Source of the DNA: Cafeteria roenbergensis
Lineage: Eukaryota; Sar; Bigyra; Bicosoecida; Cafeteriaceae
Direction: 5' to 3'
Assembly (NCBI GenBank): GCA_008330645.1
Contig: VLTN01000009.1
Span: 434,001-498,000 of the forward strand
DNA: 64,000 bases
The position numbers and the translations under genes were made by a program. Every line of letters starts with the position of its first letter. Position 1 is the stretch's first letter. Of the stretch, positions 11,001-21,685 are shown one piece after another. A model generated the notes under the pieces. The model ran no database searches. It saw only the letters and a list, made by a program, of their open reading frames with translations, and had not been told where the DNA came from.

Positions 11001-13579
11001 GCTGGTGCTGCTGCTGCTTCCGGCCGCGGCGTCGCTCGGAGACAGCCACATGCCGAAAGCACGTGCCCCTGCAGGCGAAGGCTCGCAAGCTGGCAGTGGG
11101 CCCTGGCCATCGTGAGAGCGGTGCCCAGGCCGGACGAAACAGCCTCATCAGGGCACTCCGCGTCAGCGGGCGACGCCGTCGCACTCCCTGTCGCGTCCGT
11201 GCCGGTCGGCGAGCCGCCGCTCTTGCCCCGGGAGGCGGGACCGAACTGCAGCGGCGAGTGCACCTCGACGACCCTTCGAAAAAGGCTTTTGCACAGCGCC
11301 CGGTCGAAGCCATCCGAGCAAGAGGCGTCGGCCACACTGCCGTGGTCGCCGGGGGCTGTGAACCTGTTCCTCAGCATCTTCTCGGCTGCCCGCAGGCACA
11401 GGTTGGCGATGGACGGCACAAATGGGGCAGCGGGGCGCCGAAGCGCTGGCGAGGGCCGGGCACTCGCCCCCCCGGTGTCGCCTGGTGGCTGCGAAGGGGC
11501 GCGGCCCGGATCAGACAGGGCCTCAGCAGGCACTCCCAGCGCGGCGAGAGCGCGGTCTACTCGCGCTCGCAAGGGGTCGGCGGTGGCATCCAGCGCCCCC
11601 TCCTCCTCCGAAAAGGTTGCCAAGTGGGCGAGAGACAGATGGGGACGCCGGGCAGACGGTGGTGACGCGCGGGCTGGACCCGGCTTTGCCGATGCGGCGA
11701 CGCTTGCTGCTGGCGGCAGCTGGGCGAGGGACGGAGCCGAGGCGCACCCAGCGCCGTCGCCCGCAGTCGGGTCCCCGAGCAACGCCGGGAGCTCGGAAGC
11801 GGCGCCCGTGTCGTCGGCGTAGGGCGAAGGAGCGTGCTGGGACGAGCTTGCGCCTGCGCTGCCACCAGCGCTGCTGAGAGGACTCTGGGCGGCCGACGAC
11901 ACGTCCGCGTCCCAGCAATCTGCCACCTCGAACAGCCGGAAGCGACCGTCCCCGGCCCCGTTCGTGAGCCAGTACGAGGCTCCGTCCTCGGAACAGTGGT
12001 CGTTGAGGAAGGCGATGAGGCGGCCTGCGGCCGTCACGACGCGACGCTGCGAAGTGCTCCTCGCCGCCCGCAGGACGCTGTCCGTGCCTCCAGCCTCGAG
12101 ACCGGCTGCTGACGGGGCACCGCCCCACCCGTGGCCGGACGAATACGACTTCACAGGGCCCTCTGCCCCGCCAACGGAATCTTCCTCGGCCCAGTCGCCG
12201 CTGCTACCGGCGCCGCTGAGCGCTCCAGCACCGGTGTGCTCGTCGGACAGCGTCGGCGACGGCTGACCCGGACTGATGCCCGCCAGCGCGCGCGGCTCTG
12301 CCCCGGCCCTCGCCCCCCCCACGACGCCCTCGGACCGGGCCGCCCGCACCAGCGACGACGGTGCGCCGCCCCCTTCCCGGCCCTCGTCATCTCCCGCGCA
12401 GCCCATGCCACCGCGCCGGCGTCGGCCCTGCTTCGAGCGGCTGCCAGCACGGCCAGCCGTCGCCATCCAGATGTCGATCGACAGCAGCGCGTCGTATGCC
12501 GACCCCGCAGTGCCCCTGCCAGCCGAACCCGACAGCGCGAGGGCCCGGGGGCCGGGCGTGGACCCCAGCGGAAGCCGCGCCCACGTCGACCTCGAACCCT
12601 CACCCGTGAAGCGCGCACGGAGGCTGCCCTCCCCGGCGCTGCCCTCGTCGGCATCGCTCCAGTCCGACACGTCGGACAGCGCCAGCTCCATGGCCGCGTC
12701 GCTCCAGCTGCCCCCCTGCTGCCTCTTCCTGCCCACCGACGCCCTCGGCAGCGATACAGCACGGCTGCGCGCCTCCGGCCGCCCCGTCCCCGCGTCCCTC
12801 GCAGCGGGAGGAGGGAGCGCTGCGGCCGCGGTGGTGCCAGCGGCGTCCAGCAGCGGCGGGGCTCCGACGCGCGCACTGCTCCCGGCAAGCGGCGATCCGC
12901 CGCTGCTGGACGCCAGGCCCAGCAGCCGTGACAGCAGCGACGGCCTGTAGGGCACAAGAGCCCCTGCCTGAGCCGCGTCGCCCTCCGACCCGGCCCGTGC
13001 CGCAGGCTTCGCCTTGCGCAGGGACCCGTCCAGCGACAGCGCCGTCAGAGGCGCAGGCGCGCCCAGGGCGCGAGCGAGAGCAGCAGCACCCGCGCGGTCG
13101 GACGCCCCCAGCAGCCCCATTGCCCCAGCGGCAGCGCGGGCCGCCGCAGTCGCCAGCGCGTCGGGAGCACTCCCGCTCGCACCGCTCGGAGCGGCAGCAG
13201 CGGCTGCATAGGAGCGCGGGTTCTCCTCCCCGGGTGCGCCCTGGGGCAACCGCGCCACCCCGGGCACCAGCATGGCCAGCGAGCGAGCAGCGCCAGCCGC
13301 CTCGGCAGCTGTGCAGCGCTCGGGAAGCGTCGGTTCGCCGGTCGCGGCCGTCAGCTCGAGCGCGGAGCACACATGCCTGTCAAGCGACCCCCCAACGAGC
13401 AGCAGGCTGCCGATGCGGTGAACCGCGACGCTGACGGGTGCGGCAAGGCGCTGGTCCCTCTCAGCCGGCCGGTCGCGGCGCTGCCACGCGTCCTCCAGTT
13501 TCCGAAGCGCGGCCTTGGAGACGACAGCATCAAGGGCGGACGCCCCCCCCCCGCCTCGTTCCTGGAGGGCGCTCTCCAT
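8018..13579 (-). CDS. Giant 1,853-aa protein, tentative EDRF1 family
   Basis: Single uninterrupted frame from an ATG at 13579. Residues about 49-64 (VSVAVHRIGSLLLVGG) resemble the N-terminal MAVHRVG-LLLDE motif of EDRF1-type proteins (erythroid differentiation-related factor 1, found from plants to animals). Residues about 515-560 (FLNDHCSEDGASYWLT… then FRLFEVAD) resemble the EGxTYWL…LYDL segment of that family. Between and after these are long Ala/Ser/Gly-rich insertions and a basic cluster KRRRKRRK near residue 900 that could act as a nuclear signal. The C-terminal half (about 1000-1850) is rich in Ala/Leu helices, as expected for degenerate TPR-like repeats. Function of the family is poorly known (transcription-linked in animals). 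The coding frame is secure; the family assignment is from remembered motifs and uncertain. Confidence 0.65.
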   Translation of the reverse strand: MESALQERGGGGASALDAVVSKAALRKLEDAWQRRDRPAERDQRLAAPVSVAVHRIGSLLLVGGSLDRHVCSALELTAATGEPTLPERCTAAEAAGAARSLAMLVPGVARLPQGAPGEENPRSYAAAAAAPSGASGSAPDALATAAARAAAGAMGLLGASDRAGAAALARALGAPAPLTALSLDGSLRKAKPAARAGSEGDAAQAGALVPYRPSLLSRLLGLASSSGGSPLAGSSARVGAPPLLDAAGTTAAAALPPPAARDAGTGRPEARSRAVSLPRASVGRKRQQGGSWSDAAMELALSDVSDWSDADEGSAGEGSLRARFTGEGSRSTWARLPLGSTPGPRALALSGSAGRGTAGSAYDALLSIDIWMATAGRAGSRSKQGRRRRGGMGCAGDDEGREGGGAPSSLVRAARSEGVVGGARAGAEPRALAGISPGQPSPTLSDEHTGAGALSGAGSSGDWAEEDSVGGAEGPVKSYSSGHGWGGAPSAAGLEAGGTDSVLRAARSTSQRRVVTAAGRLIAFLNDHCSEDGASYWLTNGAGDGRFRLFEVADCWDADVSSAAQSPLSSAGGSAGASSSQHAPSPYADDTGAASELPALLGDPTAGDGAGCASAPSLAQLPPAASVAASAKPGPARASPPSARRPHLSLAHLATFSEEEGALDATADPLRARVDRALAALGVPAEALSDPGRAPSQPPGDTGGASARPSPALRRPAAPFVPSIANLCLRAAEKMLRNRFTAPGDHGSVADASCSDGFDRALCKSLFRRVVEVHSPLQFGPASRGKSGGSPTGTDATGSATASPADAECPDEAVSSGLGTALTMARAHCQLASLRLQGHVLSACGCLRATPRPEAAAAPAAAAGRRTQEQGSGSGRGDTAGATGPARNSGAAKRRRKRRKAAEAAAAAAESAEAVLAMAAEQEQSACKASAASDTPRLASSGVAGAAGAPGGGPVGSCGAQLVFPDWQIVPLRPGEPSQAATLADLDQVFASCACGAAAAAASAVFLVRSSRGASGPREAARSGGAEDDDAALAAVQLAWRASTGTASHALLVAAKLAAREAAACASPAAALGCARHGLALCRAATESGAWGRLLWSAGDAVGSDVHAAAASGSPRVLEQAAAVLQGSWGVKECCEAQAAPGTGPLPETRVGADRGHAWRAFAAEGSLFVAELAAVRALLLDLAWGAIQSTAAGGSGAADAAVQVAALSATSGSWGDWLVSRAGRAMEGALASVGPARSGPRTGPAGLRAVMEVAPLPGAAAWDSGKPTALLGPILVKARASALLRVLHASGRGAASVLLRRHLWSAQLAEAWLARDTLKEAASLVGAGRVTKAAEVAKQAVALAQACQAPLAEAAAKVALSSVVADASMGLSGEETLSSRLHERFSDADAVGRASGLAFAAEQAGRADAEADRSGDGNGSGPQPQMTLGDAVDAAAARCCRRLVQDMSEGPGSEAFAQASVGLDRSGGITEMLRSVEALLASASCPGAVSEWCRAASSVHELLLWSGRLRLVRSRISEVKPGDRRSLLAADLWSELRSAEDGAGRAANALVGLGCHEAGADALLEVARGAQARFSALQAALDKVMPAASDASGGDGLSRAAAQGGTSRKSKILLAHAKSSAASLAKLAEDAKTSVTQHLCAAWKALAAAPVTGAAARLGLCRLVALSDSVCHLVALATADLRVVSPAQCVEEASALLKAASQGAAAEDSPLTTFARWADMCGLASAAAATGAASAAAVVVPGAVCDQAHGASAWALCAAVAMSSFACGPSSDPLGVPLEAVCGAWKSSLLPGTMTALRFLASQVELLEVEESSRRRCARTMSLLAEPLPSSSTEVAGASVRSCCKLIRDCSC

Positions 13580-14801
13580 GGTGCGCGGGAGGTTGACAGC
13601 GGGAGAGTGGTGGCGTCGGCGTTATCGGCAGTGGCCAGCCAGCTGCCCCCCCGTCAGGGGTCGTCGTCCAGAAATGCAGAGCACCGCACCGCGCGACCTC
13701 GTTGAGGCGTCAGGCCAGTCCACCCTTGCTAGCAGACCCCGCGCAACGGGCGCTCGGCATTTACCCTGGTGCACGCTCGCCCCACAGTTTTGCGTCGCAC
13801 CGCCTCCGCGTCGGGCGGACAGTTGCAAAAGAAGATCAAAAAACAGTGTCCTGCGCATTTGGGCTGCCTTGCATGCGCAACCCCACCCCCCCCGTCTTGT
13901 GGTCGGGCTGGTTTCATGGAACGTCTGCTTGGAATCTATGGGACGTGCCGTTCGCAGCGCTGTCCCTTGGCATCGGTTCTCTGGCACCAAGCGCGCCTCC
14001 AACAGAGCATCAGCACTCCACCATCAAGGTCCGGGTTTTGCACGGCACGACTGTGCGCTGTCAGGCTGACTGCAGCGAGACACTGGTCTCGGTCCGCGCG
14101 ACGGTAGCTGCAGCAGCGCCGATTCTCCCTCTGTCCACCCCCTCTGCTCAACATAGCCCCGATGCATTGGTCCATCTTTTTGAAGCCAGCGCACCAACTA
14201 CGGCTGGGGTACATGCAAACTCCCGGCTTGCTGAGCATTCTTGTTGCCAGTGATGGCACCGTGGCTGAAGCTCGGCTCTGGTCGATGAGCGCAGCGGAAT
14301 CCGCACGCACGCCTTGTTGAGCGCCTTGCAGGCGACGTAAAAGTTTGGGCTTGGGACACGCACACGGCCCAAACCATGCAGCGCTGAGACTCGAGTCGTG
14401 TCCGCCCAGGGTTGGACGACGAAAGTCCGCCGATTGTTGGCACTGCGTCAGCGCGAGAAACCAGACGTGGAACTGCCGCGCGCTTGCTTGTCGAGTTCAT
14501 AGGTTTGGGCTTGCTTGCAAGCAAATGCGACAAACGAACAACGGGCGCAGAACATCGTCCCCTTCCGCTGAGAGCACTGCCGTGCAAAACAAGACCAGCT
14601 GCCCGTCCTGGCAAGACTTGAGACGAGCTTCAAGCATTGAATGCCGGGCCCGTTGGGTGCTGAGGGCAGCCAGCAGACCAAGACTAGCAGTTTCAGCACG
14701 CGACACGACAACTCTGTGGCGTCCCGTCAGCTGGAAGACCATCTCGCGCCTTTCAATCATCCCCACTGGGCGAGTTCTCAAGGGGCGCACACTTGCCCGA
14801 C
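13580..14801. other. 1.2-kb intergenic spacer between divergent genes
   Basis: The largest gap in the window, between the start codons of the EDRF1-like gene (-) and the TmcB-like gene (+). Its base composition is visibly less GC-rich than the flanking coding DNA. It contains only short open frames without recognisable domains and no LRR, kinase or other motif. It presumably holds both promoters and 5' UTRs; I cannot exclude an upstream non-coding exon or a small ncRNA. Confidence 0.6.
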
Positions 14802-17800
14802 ATGGCGGCAGCTCTGGACGAGCCCGCCCCCCTCATTGAGCGCATCGGCAATGTGCTCTTGAATGGCCTGTTCGGCCTGGGCCTCATCGCCCGCGACCAG
14901 AAGGGCAAGTCCTCGGGACTTCGCCAAGGTGCCAGCTCCTTCGGGGCCGCCAGCTTCGTCATAGCCAGCGTGATCGAGGCCGGCCAGATGCTGGCGTTCC
15001 CGTTCTCCGCGACCCAGCGCATTTGGGACAACACCGTGGTGGGCAGCATCGTGGCGCCAATGCTGACCGTGGTGATGCCGGCATCGGCTGATGTGTGGTT
15101 CGGCCCGATGGCGTACCAGGTGAGGCTCCCCTGCAGCCCAGGAAACGCGCCCAGGCCGGCAAGTCGTTCGCAAGTTGTGGCCATCGCGCGACCCCGGGAA
15201 ACTCCAGCGCGAGGCCGCGCATGCAGATTCAGAGCGAGACAGCAAGCGGAAACAGCTTTGTGCCGTTCCACTTTCCCAGCGTTCGACATGCCCTGCCAAC
15301 GAACCTTCTGCACTGGCTGTTGCGCTGAAACCGGGGGCTTCGCCGCCTACGCGTAACATCTCGATCAAAGCCGAGAGCAAAACAAGGATAGCGCGTGACG
15401 GGCGCCGAGGGCACGTCCCAGGGCTAGCGGCAAGTCGAAATGCCCTGCCACGCGTCTCCTGCGTCCCCACCCAACGCCCCATGCAACAACTGAACGTTCC
15501 TTGCGCGCAGGTGATGTTCTTCCTCGGCATCGCGTGGGTGCTCATCTTCATCAGCCTGTCCATCTCCATCGCCGTGGCGTTCATCAGGGAGAAGAAGCAG
15601 TCCGAGTTTGCCCTCAGGCTCTTCCGCGGCGTCGCCGTCCTCTCGACCACGGCCCTGTTCCTGCCCGTCTCGTCGCTGCTCTTCCGCTCGTACTCGTGCA
15701 GCGCTGGCTCCTCCGTCAAGGGCTCGACCAACGACTGGCTCGGTGCGGGAATCCCCTGCGACAACGAGTGGCGCCTCATCATCCTCGGGTTTGTGGCCGT
15801 GCTCCTGGCGCTCTTCTTCATCCTTGCAACGTTCGTGGCCGCCACCTTCGTGGACCGCCGGCCGGGCAGCCTCCGGTGGGCCGCCAAGAGCCACGGGCGC
15901 GTCGCCGTGGCCCTCCTGATGGCCAAGGTCGTTCTGACGGCCATCTACAACGTCAGCCCGACGGCGGCCCGCAGCATCGGCACGACCGTGACTCTCATCG
16001 TCGTTGCCCTGGGGTGGCTGGTGTCGCTGTATCGCGAGCTGCCCATGCTGCGCCCTGTGGCCAACGCGCTTCGCGCTGGCAGCGCCGCTGCGTTCCTGTG
16101 GGCGAACGTGATGCTCCTCGTGGCGCAGCTCATGCCCGAAAACAACATCTCGACCACAACTCTGCTCGGCATCCCCGTCGCGGCCCTCGCTGGGGGCATG
16201 CTGGTCCTCACGGAGGCGCGGCGAGTCGTCAACGGCAAGCTGTCCGACTGCGTCAGCGTGTCGCACATCGTGCTGTGGGCCAGCGCACGCGTGCAGGAGG
16301 CGGAGCAAATCCAACGCAAGGCCGAGGGCACTCCCGTCGCCATCGCCATCGACCGGCTCGCGGACGCGTTCCGTCTGCGGTACGTCGAGCAAGTGGACAA
16401 CGCTGCCGATGTGAGCCGGGACCCATTCGACGACAGGGGTGGGAGGCTGACGAGCCGGTCTCGCCACCCCGTGTGGCAATCTGTCGCCGATGCAGCCGCC
16501 GGTGCCTCTCCCAGGGGACTCGGAGAATCGCCTCGTGCGCGCGGCGAGTCAATGGAAGCTCCAAGCTGGTCCAAGGCCGCCAAGGCAGGTCGGCGGCGAT
16601 CGGAAAGCGAGAGCTCGATCGCTGCTCACGGGCCGCCTGAGCCCGCAGACGCGCCGCGGAAGCGCCAGCGTGTGCGACGGGCCTCGCTCATGCCCACGGA
16701 CGCGGCTACGGTCGCGCCCTTCGAGCCTCATGCCAGGGGTCTTGAGGCTGAAGCGATCGGAGGCGCGGCCTTGTCGTGTGGCGTCCCAGCGGACAACGAC
16801 GCCGAGGCCACTGCCAAGCACCGGCTGCGCCTCCTCGCCGCCGCAGAGGAGGCCTACCGCACCGCCATGAAGAGCGAGGCCTCCGGACTCGCCCTCGTCG
16901 CCGCGGCCAAGTTCTACGAGACCTTCTCCCCCAACACCCAGCAGGAGGTCGACTGCATCGCCAAGCTCAAGGCCATGCAGCCCGCGCCCGACCTGGCCTT
17001 CGTCGTCTTCGTCCGCGGCATCGAGCTCAGCGACTCCACCGCGGCGGAGGGGGGCCTCGCCGCCATCGACCGCGTGATGTTCGAGCAGATGGCCGACGAG
17101 ACGCGGGCGCTGCGTGCCACCGCGCTGCGCTCCATGGTGGAGCTGTGGGCGCACCTGGAGCAGAAGCGGCCCGACCTCTGGCAGGTGCTGCAGACGGGCG
17201 CGCGCCTGGACGCGGACATCGTGCGGTGCGACTTCCTCTTCAGCCGCATGCTCCGCCTCAACCCCGAGTCCACGACGATCCTCCGCGCGTACAGCGGCTT
17301 CCTGTCCGGCCTGGGCTTCGACCCCGTGCGCGGCATGGAGCTCCGCAACCGCGCCGACCGCATCGACGAGGTGGCCTCCCGCCAGCGCGTGAGCAAGGTC
17401 GCGAGCGTGAGCCTCTTCTCGTACGGCGCCTCCCTCAAGGGCAACCGCCAGCTCCAGCTCGCCCTCACGGACGCCAGCTCGCCCGTGGTCACCATCTCCG
17501 CCAGCTCCAGCAACCGCGGCGAGATCGTGGCCGTCACGCCGGCGGCCGCCAAGCTGCTCCTCGCCACCCGCGCCGGCTCGCTCATCGGGCAGAACATCTC
17601 CACCATCGTGCCGCCGCCCTTCCAGGACTTCCACCAGCACATGCTCGACGGCTTCGGCCGCTCCATCACCGCCAAGTCGTCCATCGTGGGCCACGAGATC
17701 ACGCTGCCCGTGGCCAGGCGCGACGGCACCATCATCGCGTGCAACCTCACCGTCGACGAGTCGCCGCCCGACGCCACGACCATGCAGCCGCGCCTGGCCG

Positions 17801-20800
17801 CAGTGCTGCACCCGGTGCCGAGCGCGCACGACCTGGTGCTCTTCACGGGCGAGGCCGACGGCTTCCGCATCGCCTCGGCCTCGCGCGGCGCGCTCTCCCT
17901 CTTTGGTGTGGACCCGGGCACCCTCAAGGACCGGCACATCCCGCTCACGTCCTTCCTGCCGTCGCTGTCGCCGTCGTTCGTGCCCTTCGCCGGGTCCGCC
18001 TCGGGCCGCGCCGAGATCCACGCGCTGCGGGACGCCGCGAGCCTGGCCGACTCGGGCACCAGCGCCTCCGCCGCGGCGACGCCTTCGCACGCCAAGCACC
18101 GCGGCGGCGGGCGCGGGGCCGGGGCCGGGAGCTCGCTGCTGGCCCAGGTGAAGCCCGACAAGCGGGGCGTCGCCAGGGTGCGGGTGGCGCCGATGCTGTC
18201 GCTCAAGGAGACGGGCCTGGTGCCTCTGGAGTTCCAGGGGGCGCCGTTCGCGACGGTTCTCGCTGGGTCGGTGCAGTGCATGCGGATGATGGGCAGCGAG
18301 GTGTTCCTGCTTCGGTTTGTGCCGACGCGTCTGGTGATCCCGGCGGGGGTGCCGCTGGACGGGAGCGAGGCCTCTATGGTCTTGGAGGACCACCCCGATG
18401 CCGGGCCGCGGTCGTCCATGTCGGAGGCAATGATTGCACACCTGGAGTCCCACGGACCAGGCTTTGACCACTCTTCGGGCCAGCCTCGGCGAGGCCCGGC
18501 TGCCATGGCGGACGTTCCTGAGCGGGACGAGGAGCAGCAGGGCGAGGCTGCCAGCGTGGACTCAGCAGGCGTGGCCCTGAGCCAGGAGGACGACGACGGC
18601 GAAAGCAACGGGGACTCCAGAGCCCCGCGTCTGGACCTGGCACCGGGCCGTTCGGTTCTGGACTCGCAGTCGGACCCCGTTGCCGTGCTTGGGGACCCGT
18701 CCGTCGACGCCCCTGAACCAGCACCCAAGTCGGGGCCGGGACAGCCTGCCGCTTCACAATCCGCCCCAGACTCCAAGGCGCTGCTGACGCAACCGGATGC
18801 AGCCAGAAAGGGGGACGAGAAGCAGCCAGGGCCCCAGCCAGTCGAGAACGCAGACGAGGACGATGGCAAGTGCGACGAGTCTGAGATGGCGGAGCTCCTC
18901 CGGCCCAGCGAGAAGGACCTTGTCGTGTCACCGGCAGAAGACCAGCCGCCTGCCAAGCCAGCTCCGTCTGGAGCGACCGCCCCCACAGCCCCGCGCGGCA
19001 GCCCACCCGTGAGGCTCGTGCAGGTGTCCTCGCACGGGCGAATGATGATGCCCAAGTCCTCCTTCAAGCACGGCAGCCGCGGCTCGATGCTCTCGGCAGT
19101 GTCTGCCAGCGCCATCGCCACTGGCCAAAGGCCCTCTGTCGTCCAGGTCGACGACGGAGGGGCTGCCGAGATCAAAGCAACGACGACGGGCCACACTGGT
19201 GGCTTCGGGGGAGGTGCCTCCTCGGCGGGCGGGTCATCCACAGGCAGCGCCACTCAGATCAGCGGCCTGCTGCGTGCCGTGCTGCGCCGAAACGACGGCC
19301 GCGAGCCGGAGACCAACCGCATCAGGACAGTCCTCCTGCTCTCCGCCGCATGTGTGGTGCTCGCCTCTGCAGGCGCGGCGCTTTGGGTCGAGGCCTCCCG
19401 AGAGACGTTCGCAGGCTATGCCGAGGGCCTGCGGCAGTCGGTTGCTCGCTATCATGACTTCCACCGAGCGTGGGTCGCCGCTACGGCCATCTTCACCAAC
19501 GTCACGGGAGCCTCGCCTGTCGTCGTTGCCCCGGTGGATGCGCTGCACACGGAGCTGATCGAGTCGTCGGATCGAATGCATGTTGCTGCAAAGGCTCTTC
19601 ACGACGCCGGAGCTGCATCAGGCCCTGCTGGCGCAGCATACGACCTCGCTCATACGTTCGAGACCGTGGAGCCGCCAGCGGATGGGAACGAGGAGGCCCC
19701 AGTGAGAAAGATGATGACCATCTCCGAAGCCGAGGCGTTCATCTACGGCGTCTTCACCGTGATGCGGGCACTGAAGCCTCCGCAGTGGGTGTCCAACCCC
19801 ATCGGGTGGCATGCTTTCGTCACCCTGCGCGCCAACGAGGCCGAGATCCGCGGTGCATTTGAGCGCAGCCTCGGTCACCGGGAGCAAGACTTCGCGCTGT
19901 TGCTCCCCGCCATGGCCAACCAGATTATCTACGCCGGAGCTGCCTTCCTCGTCGTCGTGATCCTATCCAGCTTGGTCGCCATCACGGTTGCAGTCACTGC
20001 CCTTTGGCGGCACTCCGTGTCGACGATGCAGCTGTTCCTGTCATTCTCGGCCGAAGTGGCGGGGGCCCTGAGGCAGCTGGCCGCGATCCAGCTCGAGGCG
20101 GCGGACACGGACGGAGCCGGGGAGTTCGAAGACGACGTGAGCGACGACGAGGAGGAGGACGCAAGACGGCGAGCCGACGTCACGTCCATCGAGGTCCCCG
20201 CATCAGAGGCGCAAGGCGACCCGAGGAACTCCAAGGGCGCCTCGCAGGGTGAAGCTGCCCCATCGTCATCGCCCAGTCGGCCTGGCAGCCGGAGGGGACT
20301 CTTGCAAAGCCGAATCAAGTCCGAGGACGACGGGGCAACTGACGAGGCGATGCGCAACCAGGTCATCAACGAGGCCGACGCCGTCGCTCGGTGGGAAGCG
20401 GTCCTGGCAAGCCTCAAATCCTCCAGGCGGGCTACCCGAGGCCGGCGTGGAAACCACCGCATGGTTTTGGGCGACAGGAACTTCAACGTGTCCAACGGGT
20501 TCGTGTTCTCTTCGCTCGTCAGGCTGCTCCTCCCTGTCCTGATGATCGGCGCGTGGCTCGCCACCGTCGTGCTGGTCAGCACCACATCATTTGATCGCTC
20601 GAGCGGGCAGGCCAACCGAATCCTGCAGACATCGCATGTCCAGCTCCATGCGGACGAGCTCGAGTCCTACGCCTTGCTGGCTCTTGCGGACCACGACCGC
20701 ATCGCAGAGGTGATCCAAGACCCCGACTGGCAGGTCACGACCGTTGCTGATACTTCCGAAGCAGAGGGAAACCTCAACTACGAGTCGGACGTGCTCCTGT

Positions 20801-21501
20801 TTGGCGGCGAGTCGTGCAGCGCCATCGACATCTGCTCCAAGCTGGAGCCCATCCGCGAGGACAGCGACGCCATCGCGCCACTCGCAGCCGCGATCCTCTC
20901 GAGAGACGGGTGCATCGGCGCCCCAGCCGCAGACATGGAGACCTGCTACAAGGTTGGAGGCGGCTCGTTGGGACGGGGCGTCCTCGCTGCCACGGTCCGA
21001 ATGACCAGCCTTGCCAGGCTCTTTGTCAAGTCGCGGCTCGCGTCCAATTCGTCGAAGCCTCAGAGCGTCGATGTCTTCCGGGTGACGCAGCTCATGTCGC
21101 TGCTCCACCCGCATGGCCGGGCGGCCATCCGCCGTGCAAGCCTCGACCTCATTGACAGCACTCTCGAGGTCATCGTCGAGGGCCAGAACGTCGTCCTGAC
21201 GTCGACGTGGGTCTTCGCACTGCTCTATCTCGGAGTGACGGCCGTCTGGCTGAGCACTCAAGTGGCGCAGCTGTCTTGGCCGCTTCGCACGGCTCGCCGG
21301 TTGGTTCGCTTTTTGCCGGCGGAGCTGGTGCTGGCCATCCCGTCGCTTCGGTACGGGCTTCGGGAGGTCGCCTCGGGGGTCAGCGTGACGACTGTGCGGA
21401 GGCAATGGTGCCCCCGCTTGAAGTGCCAGTGCTGCCGCCGATCGACTCGCCGAGTGGCTATTTCGACTCCAGCAACCAACAGCAAGGGAGAGTCAATTTA
21501 A
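14802..21501 (+). CDS. TmcB/TmcC-like multi-pass membrane protein with PAS domain
   Basis: About 2,102 residues in two exons, 14802..15119 and 15511..21501, joined at …GPMAYQ/VMFFLGIAW…; intron 391 bp (GTGAGG...GCGCAG), phase 0. The N-terminal part to about residue 330 holds several hydrophobic segments (e.g. VLIFISLSISIAVAF, ILGFVAVLLALFFILATFV). Residues about 535-730 match the TmcB/TmcC TPR-like region (helices ending AYSGFLSGLGFDPVRGMELRNRADRIDE). Residues about 765-856 are a PAS domain (GEIVAVTPAAAKLL…LIGQNISTIVPPPF). A long polar linker follows, then more membrane spans near residues 1376-1400, 1577-1605, about 1775-1800 and 2000-2025. The family (Dictyostelium 'tiny macrocysts' proteins and many protist homologues) is membrane-bound, probably sensory; the ligand is unknown. 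TAA stop, 184 bp from the UFD1 gene. Confidence 0.85.
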
Positions 21502-21685
21502 GTGGTGGGCCTGCTGGCGCAAGGCAGAGGGCCCAAACCCGGTTCCTGCTTGGCTCCTGTTTCACCTCGGCTGGGAGCAAGGCCCAAGGAGGGTGGCTCG
21601 CTTGTGATGAGTGCGTGCACACGAGAGCGAGCCTGAATATGCCCAGCCCCTGGCCCTTTCCTGCTCAGCCGCGTCCGCCACGCAA

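Noticed and set aside
16549-19253. Two minus-strand open frames of 640 and 779 codons
   Set aside because: Both are antisense to the TmcB/TmcC-like gene, which has clear domains in the + frame; their translations are His/Gly/Arg- or Ser/Arg-rich shadows.
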